Source: Mikania micrantha
Lineage: Eukaryota > Streptophyta > Magnoliopsida > Asterales > Asteraceae
DNA: 64,000 bases
NCBI GenBank assembly: GCA_009363875.1
Contig: CM018697.1
Coordinates: 496,001-560,000 of the forward strand
Reading direction: 5' to 3'
Each line of letters begins with the position of its first letter. Positions within the stretch are counted from its first letter, which is position 1. The position numbers and the translations under genes were made by a program. The notes beneath the pieces are model-generated. The model saw nothing but the letters and a program-made list of their open reading frames with translations. It had not been told where the DNA came from and searched no databases. Of the stretch, positions 44,747 through 57,601 are shown one piece after another.

Positions 44747-47148
44747 ATCTCAGATCAGGGTATCATCAACTAAAGGTGAGAGAACAAGATATTCCGAAAA
44801 CAGCTTTTCGCACACGTTATGGACATTATGAGTTTCTTGTGATGTCTTTCGGATTAACAAACGCTCCTGCGACGTTTATGGATTTGATGAATCGGGTGTG
44901 CAGACCTATGTTAGACCGATCAGTGATTGTGTTTATTGACGACATCTTGATATACTCAAAGAGCGAAGGTGACCATGCTTGTCACATACGGGAAGTTCTT
45001 GAAATGCTAAGAAGAGAAAAGCTTTATGCCAAGTTCTCCAAATGTGCCTTTTGGTTACGAGAAGTGCAGTTCCTAGGTCATTTATTAGTCCAGAAGGCAT
45101 AATGGTGGACCCAGCTAAAGTAGAAGCAGTAATGAAATGGAATCCTCCGAAAACACCAACGGAAGTTCATAGCTTTCTCGGATTAGCAGGTTATTACAGA
45201 AGATTTATCCAGGATTTCTCCAGGATTGCTACACCGTTGACAAAATTGACTAGGAAAGAAGTAAAATATGACTGGGGTCCAACTCAGGTCCAAGCTTTTG
45301 ATGAATTGAAAAGGAGATTAACTGAAGCTCCTATCTTAGCATTACCGGATGGTAATGAAGACATGGTTGTGTACTCAGATGCGTCTTATCTAGGCTTGGG
45401 TTGTGTACTTATGCAAAGGGGAAATGTAATAGCATATGCCTCAAGACAAATGAAAACCCACGAAGCTAATTATCCAACACATGATTTGGAATTGGCTGCT
45501 GTGGTATTTGCTTTAAAAATTTGGAGGCACTATTTATATGGAGTCAAGTGTACCATTTACACAGATCATAAAAGCTTAAAATACTTCTTTGAACAAAAAG
45601 ACTTAAATATGAGACAAAGAAGATGGCTTGAGCTAATCAAGGATTATGACTGTGAGATCTTGTACCATCCGGGAAAGGCAAATGTGGTAGCCGATGCTCT
45701 AAGTCGCAAGACAGAACACCATGCTATACGAGTTAAGTCTTATAGTTTGGTGATAACACCAGATTTCCTGAATGAGCTCAAGGATGCACAGAAGGAAGGA
45801 CTAAAGGAAGAAAATGTTGGATTTGAAAGAATCTTTGGCCAAGTTAAAAGTCTAGAAGAAAATGAATTTGGTATTAAGATCCGATTTGGTCGAATGTGGG
45901 TTCCATGAAATGGGGACATCAGGTCAAGGATTCTACACGAAGCACATAAGTCACGTTACTCTATTCATCCTGGTGCAACAAAAATGTATCAAGACCTCCG
46001 AAAGGATTATTGGTGGTCAGGTATGAAATTTAATGTAATGCAGTACGTAAACAAATGTTTGACATGTGCACAAGTAAAAGATGAAGATCATAAACCCTAT
46101 GGTTATGTGCAACCGTTAGAAGTCCCGGAATGGAAGTGGGAACACATCACCATGAATTTTATTACGAAATTGCCTCTCATGGCGAAACGTCATGATACTA
46201 TTTGGGTGATTGTAGACCGCTTAACGAAAAGTGCTCATTTCTTGCCTATACGTGAGACGTATACGTCGGAGAAACTGTCTGAATTATTTGTGAAAGAAAT
46301 AATTACAAGACATGGAGTTCCAGTTTCTATAGTGTCCGATCGTGACACACGATTTGTTTCAAGATTCTGGAAACAGTTTCATGAATCGATGGGCACAAGA
46401 CTCAATATCAGCACTGCGTATCATCCTCAGACAGATGGACAGTCTGAAAGGACTATCCAAACCATAGAGGATATGCTCAGAGCTTGTATTATTGATTTTG
46501 GAGGTAGTTGGGATGATCATTTACCATTGGTGGAATTCTCGTACAACAATAGCTACCATGCTAGTATTGGAATGCCACCATATAGTAGGACAGAAAGAAA
46601 TAGGAAGCAAAGCTGCAGTAATAGAATTGACTGAAAAGCTTCAACTAGTCAAAGCACGAATGAAAGCTGCACATGATCGACAAAAGTCCTATGCTGATAA
46701 AAGACGGAGACCAATAGAGTTTGAAGTAGGTGATCAAGTACTATTAAAAGTTTCACCATGGAAGGGAATTATTCGATTCAGGAAAAAAGGAAAGCTGAGT
46801 CCGAGATTTATTGGACCTATTCGAATAACGGCACGGGTCGGTAAGGTAGCTTACCGATTAGATCTGCCAGATGAACTGAGTGGAATTCATTCGACATTTC
46901 ACGTTTCACATTTGAGAAAATGTCTAGCAGATGATGTAGCATATGTGCCGTTAGATGACATTGAAGTTGATGAAAAGCTAAACTACATAGAAGAACCAGT
47001 TGCAATTGTCGACAGGAAAGAAAAACGATTACGTAACAAGACTATTAGACAAGTTAAGGTTCAATGGAAACACCGAAAAGGATCTGAGGCTACATGGGAG
47101 ACTGAAGAAGAGATGAAACGACTCTATCCACATTTGTTTGAAACGTAA
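44747..47148 (+). pseudogene. Element C RT-RNase H-integrase part, broken
   Basis: RT resumes in another frame (44,776-45,102) with FIDDILIYS, then a second one-base shift near 45,075. RNase H follows (YSDASYLGLG, TDHKSLKYFF). A TGA at 45,906 interrupts the RNase H-integrase link. Integrase has its zinc region (RYSIHPGATKMYQD, CLTCAQ), but the first catalytic Asp is replaced by Asn (ITMNFITKLP). The second (SDRDTRF) and the Glu (HPQTDGQSE) remain. A deletion after SIGMPPY removes the segment usually reading EALYGRKC and shifts frame. The C-terminal domain ends at TAA 47,146. Confidence 0.85.
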
Positions 47149-47149
47149 C

Positions 47150-47188
47150 AGGTTTCGAGAACGAAACCTATTGTAAGGAGGGTAGACT
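47150..47188 (+). promoter_or_regulatory. Element C hairpin and polypurine tract
   Basis: Two bases after the pol stop is a perfect 8-bp hairpin AGGTTTCG/CGAAACCT with loop AGAA (47,150-47,169), followed by TTGTAAGGAGGGTAGACT directly against the LTR. AAGGAGGG is the likely polypurine tract. The layout matches the blocks of elements A and B with a different stem sequence. Confidence 0.65.
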
Positions 47189-48513
47189 TGTAACAACCGA
47201 AAATTTCGGTAACCGTTTATGTCCAAATTTTATATAAACGTTCGTAAAGTGATTATGATCAAAATGATATAAACGATAGAAATATCTGATAATGTATGGA
47301 CACGTTATAAAGTCTATTAATAACGTGTAAAAATTTCTGTGACCGTTTGGGTTCGAAATTTTTATAAACGTTCCCGAAGTGATTACGATCACATTAATAT
47401 AAGCGGGACCGTTATACGATAAAGTATGAACAAGATATAAGCTCGTGAATATTAAAAATATGTGAGTAAAGTAGAAGGGGGTTTTAAAATGAAATGCTCA
47501 AAGTTTAAGGTGTTTAAATGAAACTTTAAATTAATTCATGTACTTAAACGACATATGCTTATGTCGTTTTTGGAGTCTAACAAAAATATAGAAATTAGAA
47601 CATTCAAGAATCCAAGAGGCGGTGTGATATTCTGTATGTAAATCTGATCTAGATTCGCTCGAACAACAATCAACTTAAACCACAAGAAAACCTTCTGATT
47701 CATCTCGAGCGACGATTAGAGTTGGAACGATAAAGAACACACATCGTTAAGGTATGTGTTTATGATTTTCATCTCGTGTTAGTTTATTATTGATTGATTA
47801 AAGAGACCAACACCATGTTTAGATGGATTTTTGATTTGTATGGTGAACATGAACTTGATTCGGTTGGAGCCCAATTCCATCTAGATAATGATCAAGTTTT
47901 CTTGAGTTTTATGAGGATATAATATGTATACTCTTCCGGTTGCCTTAAACCCATGTTATTATACAGTAGGTTTAGCAACGCCCTAAGACGAATTAATTAA
48001 ATAAGAGAATACACTTAACTAAGCTGAGCAAATAAATAATCTTTAAGCACAACAAGATTGTAGAGATAAAAATGGTCAAAATGAGTGTAAGCGAAATTTT
48101 GAAATAAAGCTCCGAACGAAAGTTATGACATGCCGAAGTTTCGAGCGGTAATCGTAAATCTGAGCATCTTCATGATAAGTATTATAAATTTATCTCAAGT
48201 TATTATTAATTGAGATAAATAATATTAAGTTTATAAAACTCTTCGGATCGTTATAGCAAGCTAAACACTTGTATTGGAGATAACTATAACGTAGTCGTTG
48301 TGCTACCGGTTTAGAAACCCTAAAAAGAGGGTTTATATTATATGATAAGGTTATAATAATGATAATATATTCCTATTAATAGGATATCACCCTGAAGTGA
48401 GAAAGTAGCAAATTGTGCTTTACTAAGCTCAGGTGAGTTCTTATAGCCATGTTTTAAATATTTTACCATTTTGGGCTGGTATGCATGTTATAAAGTTAAT
48501 TTATGAAATGATT
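47189..48513 (+). repeat. Element C 3' LTR, truncated
   Basis: Begins TGTAACAACCG and matches 15,820-17,161. The match stops near 48,513 after AATTTATGAAATGATT, where unrelated sequence begins. About 0.9 kb of LTR and the right target duplication are missing. Confidence 0.85.
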
Positions 48514-48591
48514 TTGCTATGTTTATTACTATAACGTTAATTGTCATTTAAAAAAGTTTGTATAATCGATTATTCGTTTGAGCCTATGGGC

Positions 48592-49319
48592 ATTTTTTTC
48601 GTTCTTGTCCCGGGCACATAAATTCTCAGGACCGGCCGTGGTGAAACTGCAGCAAAGCAATTTCTAAATACTGATATAAGCTGCATTTCGTGAATCAGAT
48701 GTAACTGTTACTCTTTCTAAATACCGATGAAGCAAATCTTTTGAAGCTTAGCGTGTATCTCTAAGCTGATCTTTTATTAATGATATCCTAATTATAGTAA
48801 AGAATGTAGGTGAGTGGCATGTTTATCAAGAATATCAATATTAAATGAGAGTTTTAAGATGGAATGTGAGAAATTTATCATTAGATTCTACTTTTACAGT
48901 TGCTTGTTGAAACTGTTCTCGAACCGTGAAGGTTTGAATCGCGGTCTATGACCGCCACAAGTATTGAGGCACATCATGTTTCAAAAACTCTATGCAAGTG
49001 ACAGTCTTATATCAAGTTGCGACTTCGAGGTTTACCAAAGAAATGGCTTGACTTCGTGATCGCATCCTGGCTCGACAAAATGAAATGTTGCGCTGCCTGA
49101 TCGATCGCGAGATCGATAGGCCGAGGCATGCTGTTATTGAGCCTCCGCCCCTTCCGCCATCACCTCTCGGCATTATCCGTAGTTTTATTTCTTTACATTG
49201 TACTGTACGGACACTGTTTATGTATATATATTATGTGATTTGTTTTGATTGGTTGTTTATTTTTTTTCATTTGTATGTACATTGTGTTTGTTTCATACGT
49301 GTATTTGTTTAAACAAAAC
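48592..49319 (+). repeat. Repeat unit, right copy (first part)
   Basis: From about 48,631 it matches 1,731-2,155 and 824-1,340. It provides the empty site (near 48,801-48,807) for the Helitron at 28-823. The unit continues at 51,554 after solo LTR G. No coding frame is supported. Confidence 0.65.
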
Positions 49320-51553
49320 TGTAAGCCCCAAAATCCCCATACGCATAACACGTATTTTAAAGCAACATCAAAGTTTAGGTCCCAGATTTTTCAACTTTTA
49401 AAACCACATACAAACTAGTTTATCACAAAACATCAACATTCAACCAATTAAAAGTTTAAGTATGTGAATTTCAAAAGACTCCATTAATACATAAACACAT
49501 TTACAAAATAATGGTTTAGTCCATCAAGTGTGTCTGATCACGAGTCCATTAAGATATCCGATCACATCCGCTTTCATCCTTTATTTTCACCTACAAAACA
49601 CCACATTTAAGTCACCGTTAGTTCATTAGAACTAAGTAAACACCCCCATATCTTCCCCAAGATCAAACAACCTTATCGTGAAGTATAACAACAAACCGGG
49701 GTCAAAAAGCCATTTTTCAGCATTTTGCGCGCACTGGTAGGCGCACTACATAAAGTTTTGGGCGCACTAGGCGCCTGCCAGGAGCACTAGGCGCCCAGCC
49801 AGGAGCACTAGGCGCCCAGCTTCAGCTCAACTCGTTTTTTTCGCACTTTTTGAAACCCGAAACCTCCCCCGATCGTTTCCAATCACTCCTTTACTCCAAA
49901 TGCATCCCAAAACACCATAACAACATAATAATCAAGTCCCAAACATACTTTGGTGACTTAACAAAACACAACAACAAAACGATTTTACTAACGGGTCGTT
50001 TGCACCCCAAAACTCCATTGAAATCTTATTCCACAAGATTTCTCAAGTTAAGTAAACCACACCACTTGTGTTTTACTAACTTGATTACACCCAACAAAGG
50101 ACATTCACACACCATGTGAATAATCCAATGTCATGATCACACCACTTGTGATTCAAAACACCAAGATTAAGTCAAATTTCAACCATAAGTTCACACACCT
50201 TGTGAACTATTTGCATACAATCACCACACATACAAACCAACACTAAGTCAATCATAGACTAGCATTATAATACCATATCAACAATAATCAAGCAACATAT
50301 ATCACCTATTGCTTATTATTGTCTAACAACAAGATTATACTCACCAACTCACCTAAAAGTCAAATCTTTCACTATAACCTTCATGTATACATAACACCAT
50401 TACACATAACAAGTAAAAGATTTGGGTGACTTACCTTGTCCCGATAGGTTATCCACTACCAAAATCTCTTTTCCAAGTCTTTTGGTTCCACTACCACCTT
50501 CACTATTGCTTCCTATATCATACTTACATGTTCAATACAAGTGTTGACTATAATTAGTCAAATTGCACCAATTGACACATTATCACCATTTATACTTAGA
50601 TTACATTCAAATAACCCATTGATCATAAAAATATCACATTTCATGACCACAACAATTTATTATCCTCCCCCATGCCTTTAACACCTTTAATTTGTAAAAA
50701 CCCAATTGTTGACATTTCATCAAACATATTGTGTGCAGGAATTTTACCTACATGTTTCAAACACATCCAAACCCCATCAATTCCCCATTTATGTGACTAA
50801 TCCTCCTAGTTCAATGATCATCCAAATTCACAATTTTCAAACTAGAGCAACTTTGTGAAATCATCAAATCTACATCTTTTAAACACCATCTTTAAACCCC
50901 CCCCCCCCAGTTCATAAACTTCATGAACCATATGACCCCCATATATCATACTATATCAAAATGCAAGATATTGATCAAATGTTGTTTCTTGGTTGATTAC
51001 CAAGGTAGTTAACAACATATAACACCATCAAAACCCCCAATTTCGGATTTCACCTCACCCTACTCACACCCCATATGAGACCCACGAAAATTTACATCAA
51101 AACATACAAAATCACTTACCTAGAAGTTGTATGATGCAAAAACAACTTAAATCCTTGATTGCATGCAAGATTGAACCAAAACTCAAGCACCAATTTGACA
51201 AACTTTGAAGTTTCTTGAGTTTTCTCCTCCTCCCTTCCCTTGGTTCACGTTTCCAGAAAGAACAAGGGTTTTCTTTTTATTTTGACTAGTCAACACATCT
51301 TAAGTCTAGCACAAGTTTAAGCTATTTACAATTTTAACCCCTCAACTACTAGTTATATCTAACTAGTTATAACTAACTAAGTTAAGTTAGTAAACACCCA
51401 CCGTATAATTGAAATCAACAATTATTATTAAAACACCCACCATATAATATTTAAGATAATCAAATCTTATAAAACACCCATAATTTGAAAACAAATATAA
51501 TTATACACCAATTATATTCGTTTTACATTATTTCCCCAAAATAGGTCGTTACA
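49320..51553 (-). mobile_element. Solo LTR G
   Basis: Begins TGTAAGCCCCAAAATCC and ends GGTCGTTACA, 2,234 bp, flanked by AAAAC (49,315-49,319) and AAAAT (51,554-51,558), a 5-bp duplication with one mismatch. The uninterrupted homologue is at about 1,330-1,345. No gag-pol or primer binding site. By comparison with element C (TGTAACAACC at the sense start), the - strand (TGTAACGACC) is the likely sense. It includes a GC-rich 21-bp tandem repeat at 49,737-49,821 and a C10 run near 50,900. Confidence 0.8.
49737..49821. repeat. 21-bp tandem repeat with GGCGCC core
   Basis: Three consecutive 21-bp units of GCACTAGGCGCCCAGCCAGGA type, plus a partial GCGCACTGGTAGGCGCAC stretch before them. Each unit carries the palindrome GGCGCC. 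It is GC-rich in an AT-rich LTR. Confidence 0.8.
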
Positions 51554-52338
51554 AAAATTAAAATTAAATTAATGAAATTAATGATGAAAACGAAAAACGT
51601 TAAAAATAAATCTTATTAATGTTTAAATTATTAAACGTTAAAAATGTTAAAATTTATAAAACTAAATTTATAACATTACCAATTTTTTTTCTAATTTAAA
51701 GTTTGAAAAAATATATATATTAATTTTTTTCGGCTTATACGTGTCGTATAGTACCATACTATACGTGTAAAAATTCAATGTTAAGATGGGCTAAAAAAAG
51801 ACATTTTAATCAGAAAACCTATACGACACGTACACTACCCTATGTGACGTACAACACATAATTTAACCAGTCACATCTGCAAATTTAAGGTTGCAGGTGT
51901 CAGATGTCGTACGCCACGTAGGGACCTGTACGCGGCGTACGACACGCACAAAACACGATTGCGGGTGGTGTTAAGTTGTGCGTGTCGTAGAGACATATAC
52001 GACACGTACAGAAAAAGGTGGGGTGTTGAATTAAAAAAGTGGGGTGTGTGAATAAACACTCCCAATTGAATTAAGTTGCAATCTAAATATCTAATCAACT
52101 AAGACTTGCAATCAGTCTAATCAATCAGTTATAAAACCTATACTGTAGCTGAATGTCAAAAGACAACTAGTCTTATACCGTACGGGATTCGGATATTTTA
52201 TTGTTATAATTTTATCACTATACTAGATTTTGTTAAAAATAATATTTATTTAAGTAATTAAAGTACAACTTCTAAGGTAATAAAAAATTCCAAACTAATA
52301 AAAAAGAACAAATTAAATGTAGAAGAAAATATCAATTA
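51554..52338 (+). repeat. Repeat unit (second part) and duplicated flank
   Basis: 51,554-51,950 matches 1,335-1,735 of the left copy. 52,064-52,338 matches 3,471-3,745. A CGTACG-rich stretch lies at 51,890-52,015. No gene seen; the - strand frame at 51,871-52,098 is within repeat sequence. Confidence 0.55.
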
Positions 52339-52445
52339 TCTTACTATACTAATAAACAAAAATATGTTTTGCCACTTGTCACATTTTAAGATCATGTTGC
52401 CACTTGTCATTTTTTTATGTTTTCATTTAGTTCTCTTTCTTATTA

Positions 52446-52484
<39 letters not shown>

Positions 52485-52929
52485 TAATGATATTATTTAT
52501 GTTTAATAAATTTAAATGTAGTTTTTAATAAACTGAAAATCAAACCATTTTATTATAAAATATATTTTAAAAAAGATTATAAAATATATATTTTTCAAAA
52601 AATAAATTTTAAAAAAAATAAGGAATATTTCAAATTGTTATTTTTAGAAAATAAAACTTTTATAAAAAACAATTTTCTTAAAAACGAATTTTTAAATACA
52701 AACATAAATATAACCCGAAAGTTTGAAGCATTTTAATAAAAGTTACATTTTTGGTCTTATATGTTAAATGGTAATTTTAAATCAGGTTTATTAACTTTCA
52801 TAATTACTAAAATATTATCTTATCATTTTAATTAGAAAAAGTTAGTTAATTGTTATATAATTCGTAAATTTTCATTACAAACTATTTAATATATTTTATC
52901 AATTCATGTAACACAGGGTTAATATACTG

Positions 52930-52930
<1 letters not shown>
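52339..52930 (+). mobile_element. Non-autonomous Helitron, degenerate
   Basis: Starts TCTTACTATACTAATAAAC after host A and ends CTGG before T. TGTAACACAGGG near the end is a decayed form of the 3' hairpin. The first ~60 bases match the start of the element at 823-28 and share TGCCACTTGTCA words. Includes an (AAT)n tract at 52,447-52,484. Confidence 0.65.
52447..52484. repeat. (AAT)n microsatellite
   Basis: About twelve AAT units inside the Helitron at 52,339-52,930. Confidence 0.9.
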
Positions 52931-52966
<36 letters not shown>

Positions 52967-53347
52967 ACTAAATTTATGAATCACTCATTTCAAGAATTCC
53001 CATAAACTTTTATTGGTTCGAAATTTGACGCTTTAATAATTTGTAATCCAAATGAAAAAACTTAGGGACTACAAGTACAATTTTGAAAGCTATGAGATCA
53101 AGTATGTGTCACAATTCCTGTGAAACATTCATGTTCCATATGGGTTCAACATGAAAAAAAAAAAACTTAATATGAACATGAATGTGTCAATCACAAAAAG
53201 AAGATAACGTAATAGCGACATTTGACAAAATTGTTATTTTTTAATAGATATATAAATTTTGTATATTTATATAACTTATAAGAGTTTATAACTAATAAAC
53301 AAATATAAATTAGACACGTGTTATTATCTAAAACATATGTATGTATA
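52931..53347. other. Intergenic between Helitrons
   Basis: (TA)n tract at about 52,934-52,963, then AT-rich sequence with no supported gene. Confidence 0.5.
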
Positions 53348-53972
53348 TCTATACTCTATAATAAAATAGTAACAATTTTGTCACTTGTCAATTTCTTACA
53401 TCATTATTGTCACTTGTCATATTCTTATATCATTAGTGACACTTGTCAAGTCAATATCATTACACTTAATTCTCTATCTTATTAAATAATTACATTTTAT
53501 CTCTTATTAAATAACTACATTTTCTCTATCTTATTAAATAAATTATTTTTTTATTAAATAATTATAATACTAATAACTAATGTATTATTTATCTATTTAT
53601 TATAAAATACACTAAATTTTTTTTATAAAATACGAAATTTTCTAAAATAAAAATTTTCAAAAGTAAGAAATATTTTATTTTCAAAAAAAAAAATTTATAT
53701 AAAAAACAAGTCATCTTCAAAAACATAGATGCATTAAATTATTAATATTAGATAAACATGTTACATGTGCGAATAAGACTTCGAATGTTGTATACAAGTA
53801 AATTTTCAGAGATTTGTAGATTATTTAAAGTATTTGTATGCAATTAATCTTCATAATATATCAAATGTCTATTATCTTTATTTAATTTGATATGCAACAA
53901 TGTTTTATAAATTATAATAAATTACATATATTTTTATGACTACACCCGTTTTATACACGGGTTATAACCTAG
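53348..53972 (+). mobile_element. Non-autonomous Helitron
   Basis: Begins TCTATACTCTATAATAAAA after A and ends CTAG before T at 53,973. The 3' hairpin ACCCGT...ACGGGT lies eight bases upstream of the CTAG. After it the host sequence TTAATAAATATAAAAAAAACTG resumes, matching 3,735-3,755. 625 bp, no coding. Confidence 0.8.
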
Positions 53973-54215
53973 TTAATAAATATAAAAAAAACTGTAAAAC
54001 TACTCATACAAGCGCCAATATATCTGTTACCCTTGCATGTTAATCGCTTAAAGTTTCCTAAATTCTAGACTTAATTGCAATTGCAATGTAGGGAAAGACG
54101 CAAGTTTAATATGATGAAGAAGAATTAATAGCATGATGAAATGAAAGGGAGGGGTGATAATGTGGAAAAATAGTATGAGATGACAAGGACCAAGAGATGA
54201 TGATATAAAATAGGG

Positions 54216-55163
54216 TCATAATAATAATATTATAAAATTTTAATTATAATATTAATATAATTATAATAACATTATAATAATAATATTATTATAATATGAT
54301 AATATTAAATATATTAATAATAATAAAAATACTATTTTAATAATAATAATATAACATTAATAATATTATAATATTAAAATATAAATAATATTATTATATT
54401 AATAATAATATAATAATAATAATATATGATATTATAATAATAATATAATATTAATAATATTATAATATAATAATATTAAAATATATTCTTATTATTATAA
54501 AAATATTATCAAATTATAATTATAATATAATATAATATAAATATAAAGTTATTCTTATTTTAAAATATTAATAATAATATTATAACATATTAAAAACAAT
54601 AATAAAAATATAATATTAATAATATTTAATAATATTATAACACAGTAATATTAAAATATATTAGTAAAATATAAAATAATACTATAATAATAATAATAAT
54701 ATTATTATTAAAATATAATATAATAATATTAATAATAATATAATATTAATAATAATAAACTAAAAATAATATTATTATAATAATAATAATAAATACTATT
54801 ATATTATTATAATAACATTATTATATTCTAATTTTTATTCGTTTACTTTTAGGTTCGTAGTTCTTAAAGATTTACGACTAAGTGTGTTTTATTTATTGTT
54901 TTGACGTTATTTTTTATGTTATGAGTATAATAATATTATAATCGCACTTATGCTTCGTTTCATGTTACTTGATTTTTTTTACATATTGTGAAATGTAGGC
55001 TTTAGACAATTTTTATTTTTTACTATTATTTTAAAAAAACTTTTGTGTTAAAATTTTCCAACACAATGAAATGTTTATGTTATCTGGGTTTTGATTTTTA
55101 AAACAATATTTTTATCGTGTTAAATAAAGGGTCCCGCCGCAACGCGCGGGCGGGCAACCCTAG
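54216..55163 (+). mobile_element. Probable Helitron with AT-rich body
   Basis: The 3' end is clear: a GC-rich hairpin CCCGCCGCAACGCGCGGGCGGG-like structure (described by its CCCGC/GCGGG stem, 55,135-55,154), then CAACCCTAG before T at 55,164. The left copy at 6,600-6,625 lacks the insert (GAAATTAATTAAAAAAACAC). The 5' end is placed at TCATAATAATA but a few bases of host sequence are missing there. 54,216-54,830 is nearly pure AAT/ATT. No coding frame. Confidence 0.6.
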
Positions 55164-55247
55164 TTAATTAAAAAACACAAATATAAAGATGAATGAAAAC
55201 ACAAAAATCAGCATTTCATATGTACGAAAAATATTTAAGGATTATTA

Positions 55248-56634
55248 TATTGAACGCAACCCGTTTCAAAATTACTTCATGGATCATAGTCATGAGTAGA
55301 TTTTGAGAATGACATAATCTTTGTATCCTTAGACCTTAGATGCATATTGAACTTGATTATGCGTAAGGTTATCTTTTGACATATCTAACACTGTTTTTTG
55401 ACCAGACAGTAATAAGAATCTATAGTTGGAGATAATCTAAAACATAATGAGAGTTATATGTAGTCAACGGGATCTGTTCCTATACTTCAGTAATAGGCTG
55501 ACGTCTCTGGGCCCCTCATTTATCAAAGCTAGTAAAATTGCATGGACATGCTCAAACTCGGAGCTTGATTAAACTAGTTATGATATGGGATCGAGAATAG
55601 AAATGGTTGAACACGATATAAGAATGACACATGATCCATGTCTCATGTTCAACGGGATGTCAATTACAGAAGGATGACTGATTTCATGTCCATTACTATT
55701 ACGAATATTTAAGGAATGTTACTTAAGTTGTTTGTGAATAGTAGACGACTAGACGGCTAAACAACGTCATGTCTTGATGGGATAGTGAGATGTAGCTAGA
55801 TGTCCACCACTGTCTGTACTGACTGAATAGTCGAGAATTGTGCAAGTGGGAGTCTGTTGGATTTGTATGCCCAAGTAACGACATCAGTTTGTACTACTAT
55901 TAAGATAAGATCCGCAGACAAGCAATGAACGACTAGATTTAATTAAAAATTAATTAAATCAACACAATCAAAGACTAATTGAGGGTACTATCAAAGAGTT
56001 GATATTTGTGGGGCAATATTTGTAATTATCAATTAGTTGATAATTATAAATTATGTTTATTATTTAAATATTAATTAGATTAATATTTATTTAATTAAAT
56101 CTGATTATCTAAATTTAAAAGATTTAAATTTTGAATAAAGATTTTTTTTATTTAAATATAAGATTTTAAATTAAGATAAATATCAAAATAAATAAAAAAA
56201 AAAGATACGGTGGAGCAATTTAAAAAGGGTTTCAATTGATTACCCTCTGCGTCATCCAATCAAGCAACCGCCGGCCACTTGCAGCGCCGATCAGGCCACT
56301 ACCGTGGGTCCTTTTGCTGCAGTCGATTATTTTGATCAAGTGCAGTTGGATTTTAAGTGGTGTTAGAGATCTTGTAAAGGTTCAACAGTCACGGAAGATT
56401 GTGTAACCAGATCTAGCGACTGGGTTCGTTGATATCGTGGTGCCTCGCGTATGTTAGCCGTTTATTCTCGAAAGGTATAATCACTAACACCCTATGGTTT
56501 GTTTATTCTGTTTGGTTTGCATCTGGACTTTTGGTGGGCAGTATAGTTTTGACTAGATTGGTTCGTATTGTTAATGTTTTCGCTGCGTTTTATTGATTTA
56601 AAATTTAAAAAAAAGCTACGTACGAATCCCAACA
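55248..56634 (+). mobile_element. LTR retrotransposon fragment with one LTR
   Basis: An LTR-like segment 55,855-56,634 starts TGTTGGATTTG and ends AATCCCAACA, and is preceded by the purine tract GTGCAAGTGGGAGTC, as at the 3' end of a copia-like element. The upstream ~600 bp (55,248-55,854) has no open frame and may be 3' internal sequence. The left copy (6,710-6,725) is uninterrupted. TATTA occurs at both edges, but the region is AT-rich, so the duplication is uncertain. Family not identified. Confidence 0.5.
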
Positions 56635-56734
56635 TATTATACTTTAACTTACCTCGCTAGACAAAAGAATCTTTCATAACCCTGTACTAGAGATATATTA
56701 CCACGCCAATAAAAACATTACACACAGAATTAGA

Positions 56735-57240
56735 GGTGTACAACCCAATTTTTTTTCTTTGTTATTAGGTATACACGAATCGAACTAGTTTTGGGTTTGG
56801 ACTACCCAGTACGCTAGAACCGGTTAGGTAGGTCATTTTCAATTTCTGGTTCAGGAACCAGCTTCAGCTAGAATTGCACAAAAAGAAAGGTTTTCGTAAC
56901 AGATACGGTTTTAAATTTGGTTAGAAACTATTGAACAGGTTTTTTCTATCGGTTTCAAGTTTTTTGTAAAAATCGGCCGTTTTAGACTGGTTCTTAGATT
57001 TTGGCACCAAACCGGTTAAATGAAAATCGGCTTTTGTGGCCGGTTAATTGATTACATAAAAAAAACTAGTTGTTTCCGACCGTTAAAACAAAATTATAGC
57101 CATTGGGAACCAGTTTTTTACTAAACCGGTTTATACCATGTATGGACCGAACCTATTGAAATCAGTTTGGATAGGTTTCAAACCAGTTTGGTCTAAATCG
57201 GTTCCCTAAACCAGTTTCTTTTCACTTTTTTCTAACAAAT
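56735..57240. other. AACCGGTTT-rich low-complexity stretch
   Basis: Repeated ACCGGTTT/GGTTTGG words starting after TTAGAGGTGTACAACC, typical of decayed hAT-like elements next to transposase scraps. The opposite end was not found. Confidence 0.45.
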
Positions 57241-57601
57241 TTAAAAACCTAAATAATAACTTCCATTATCTTGAAAAATAAAAATACAACTAAACAAATC
57301 GTAAATTCGTAATCGTGATACAAAAAAGAAATACATATTTGAAAGTTGGATAGGATCAGGAATTGATCTCTCTTACCATTCCACCAAGCCAAAATTATCA
57401 AAATACATAAAGTCATGAGCACTTACACCGGACAAAAGGTTCGTCCCAATTTATCTTTCAAGTTCGCTACTTGGAGTGTTGTATCGCTGTCTTTTTGAGT
57501 TTTCAATATTCATTAAAGTATTATATAAATCGATGTAAGGATCTTGAGAACTACTTGAACTTGAAGTCACATTCCTACATGTTACGTGTATGGTTGAGTT
57601 T

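Larger units (their letters stand above)
15820..48513 (+). mobile_element. Decayed Ty3/gypsy element C with truncated 3' LTR
   Basis: 5' LTR begins TGTAACAACCG at 15,820 and is split by element A (17,883-42,070). The LTR resumes at 42,076 and ends about 42,275, before a primer binding site at 42,279. Internal gag-pol lies at 42,599-47,148. The 3' LTR starts at 47,189 and matches the 5' LTR until about 48,513, where it is cut off, leaving about 1.3 of 2.26 kb. The right target duplication is lost. Two gag stops, two RT frameshifts, a stop before integrase and a deletion within integrase show it is long dead. It differs from A and B in LTR and protein sequence. Confidence 0.85.
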
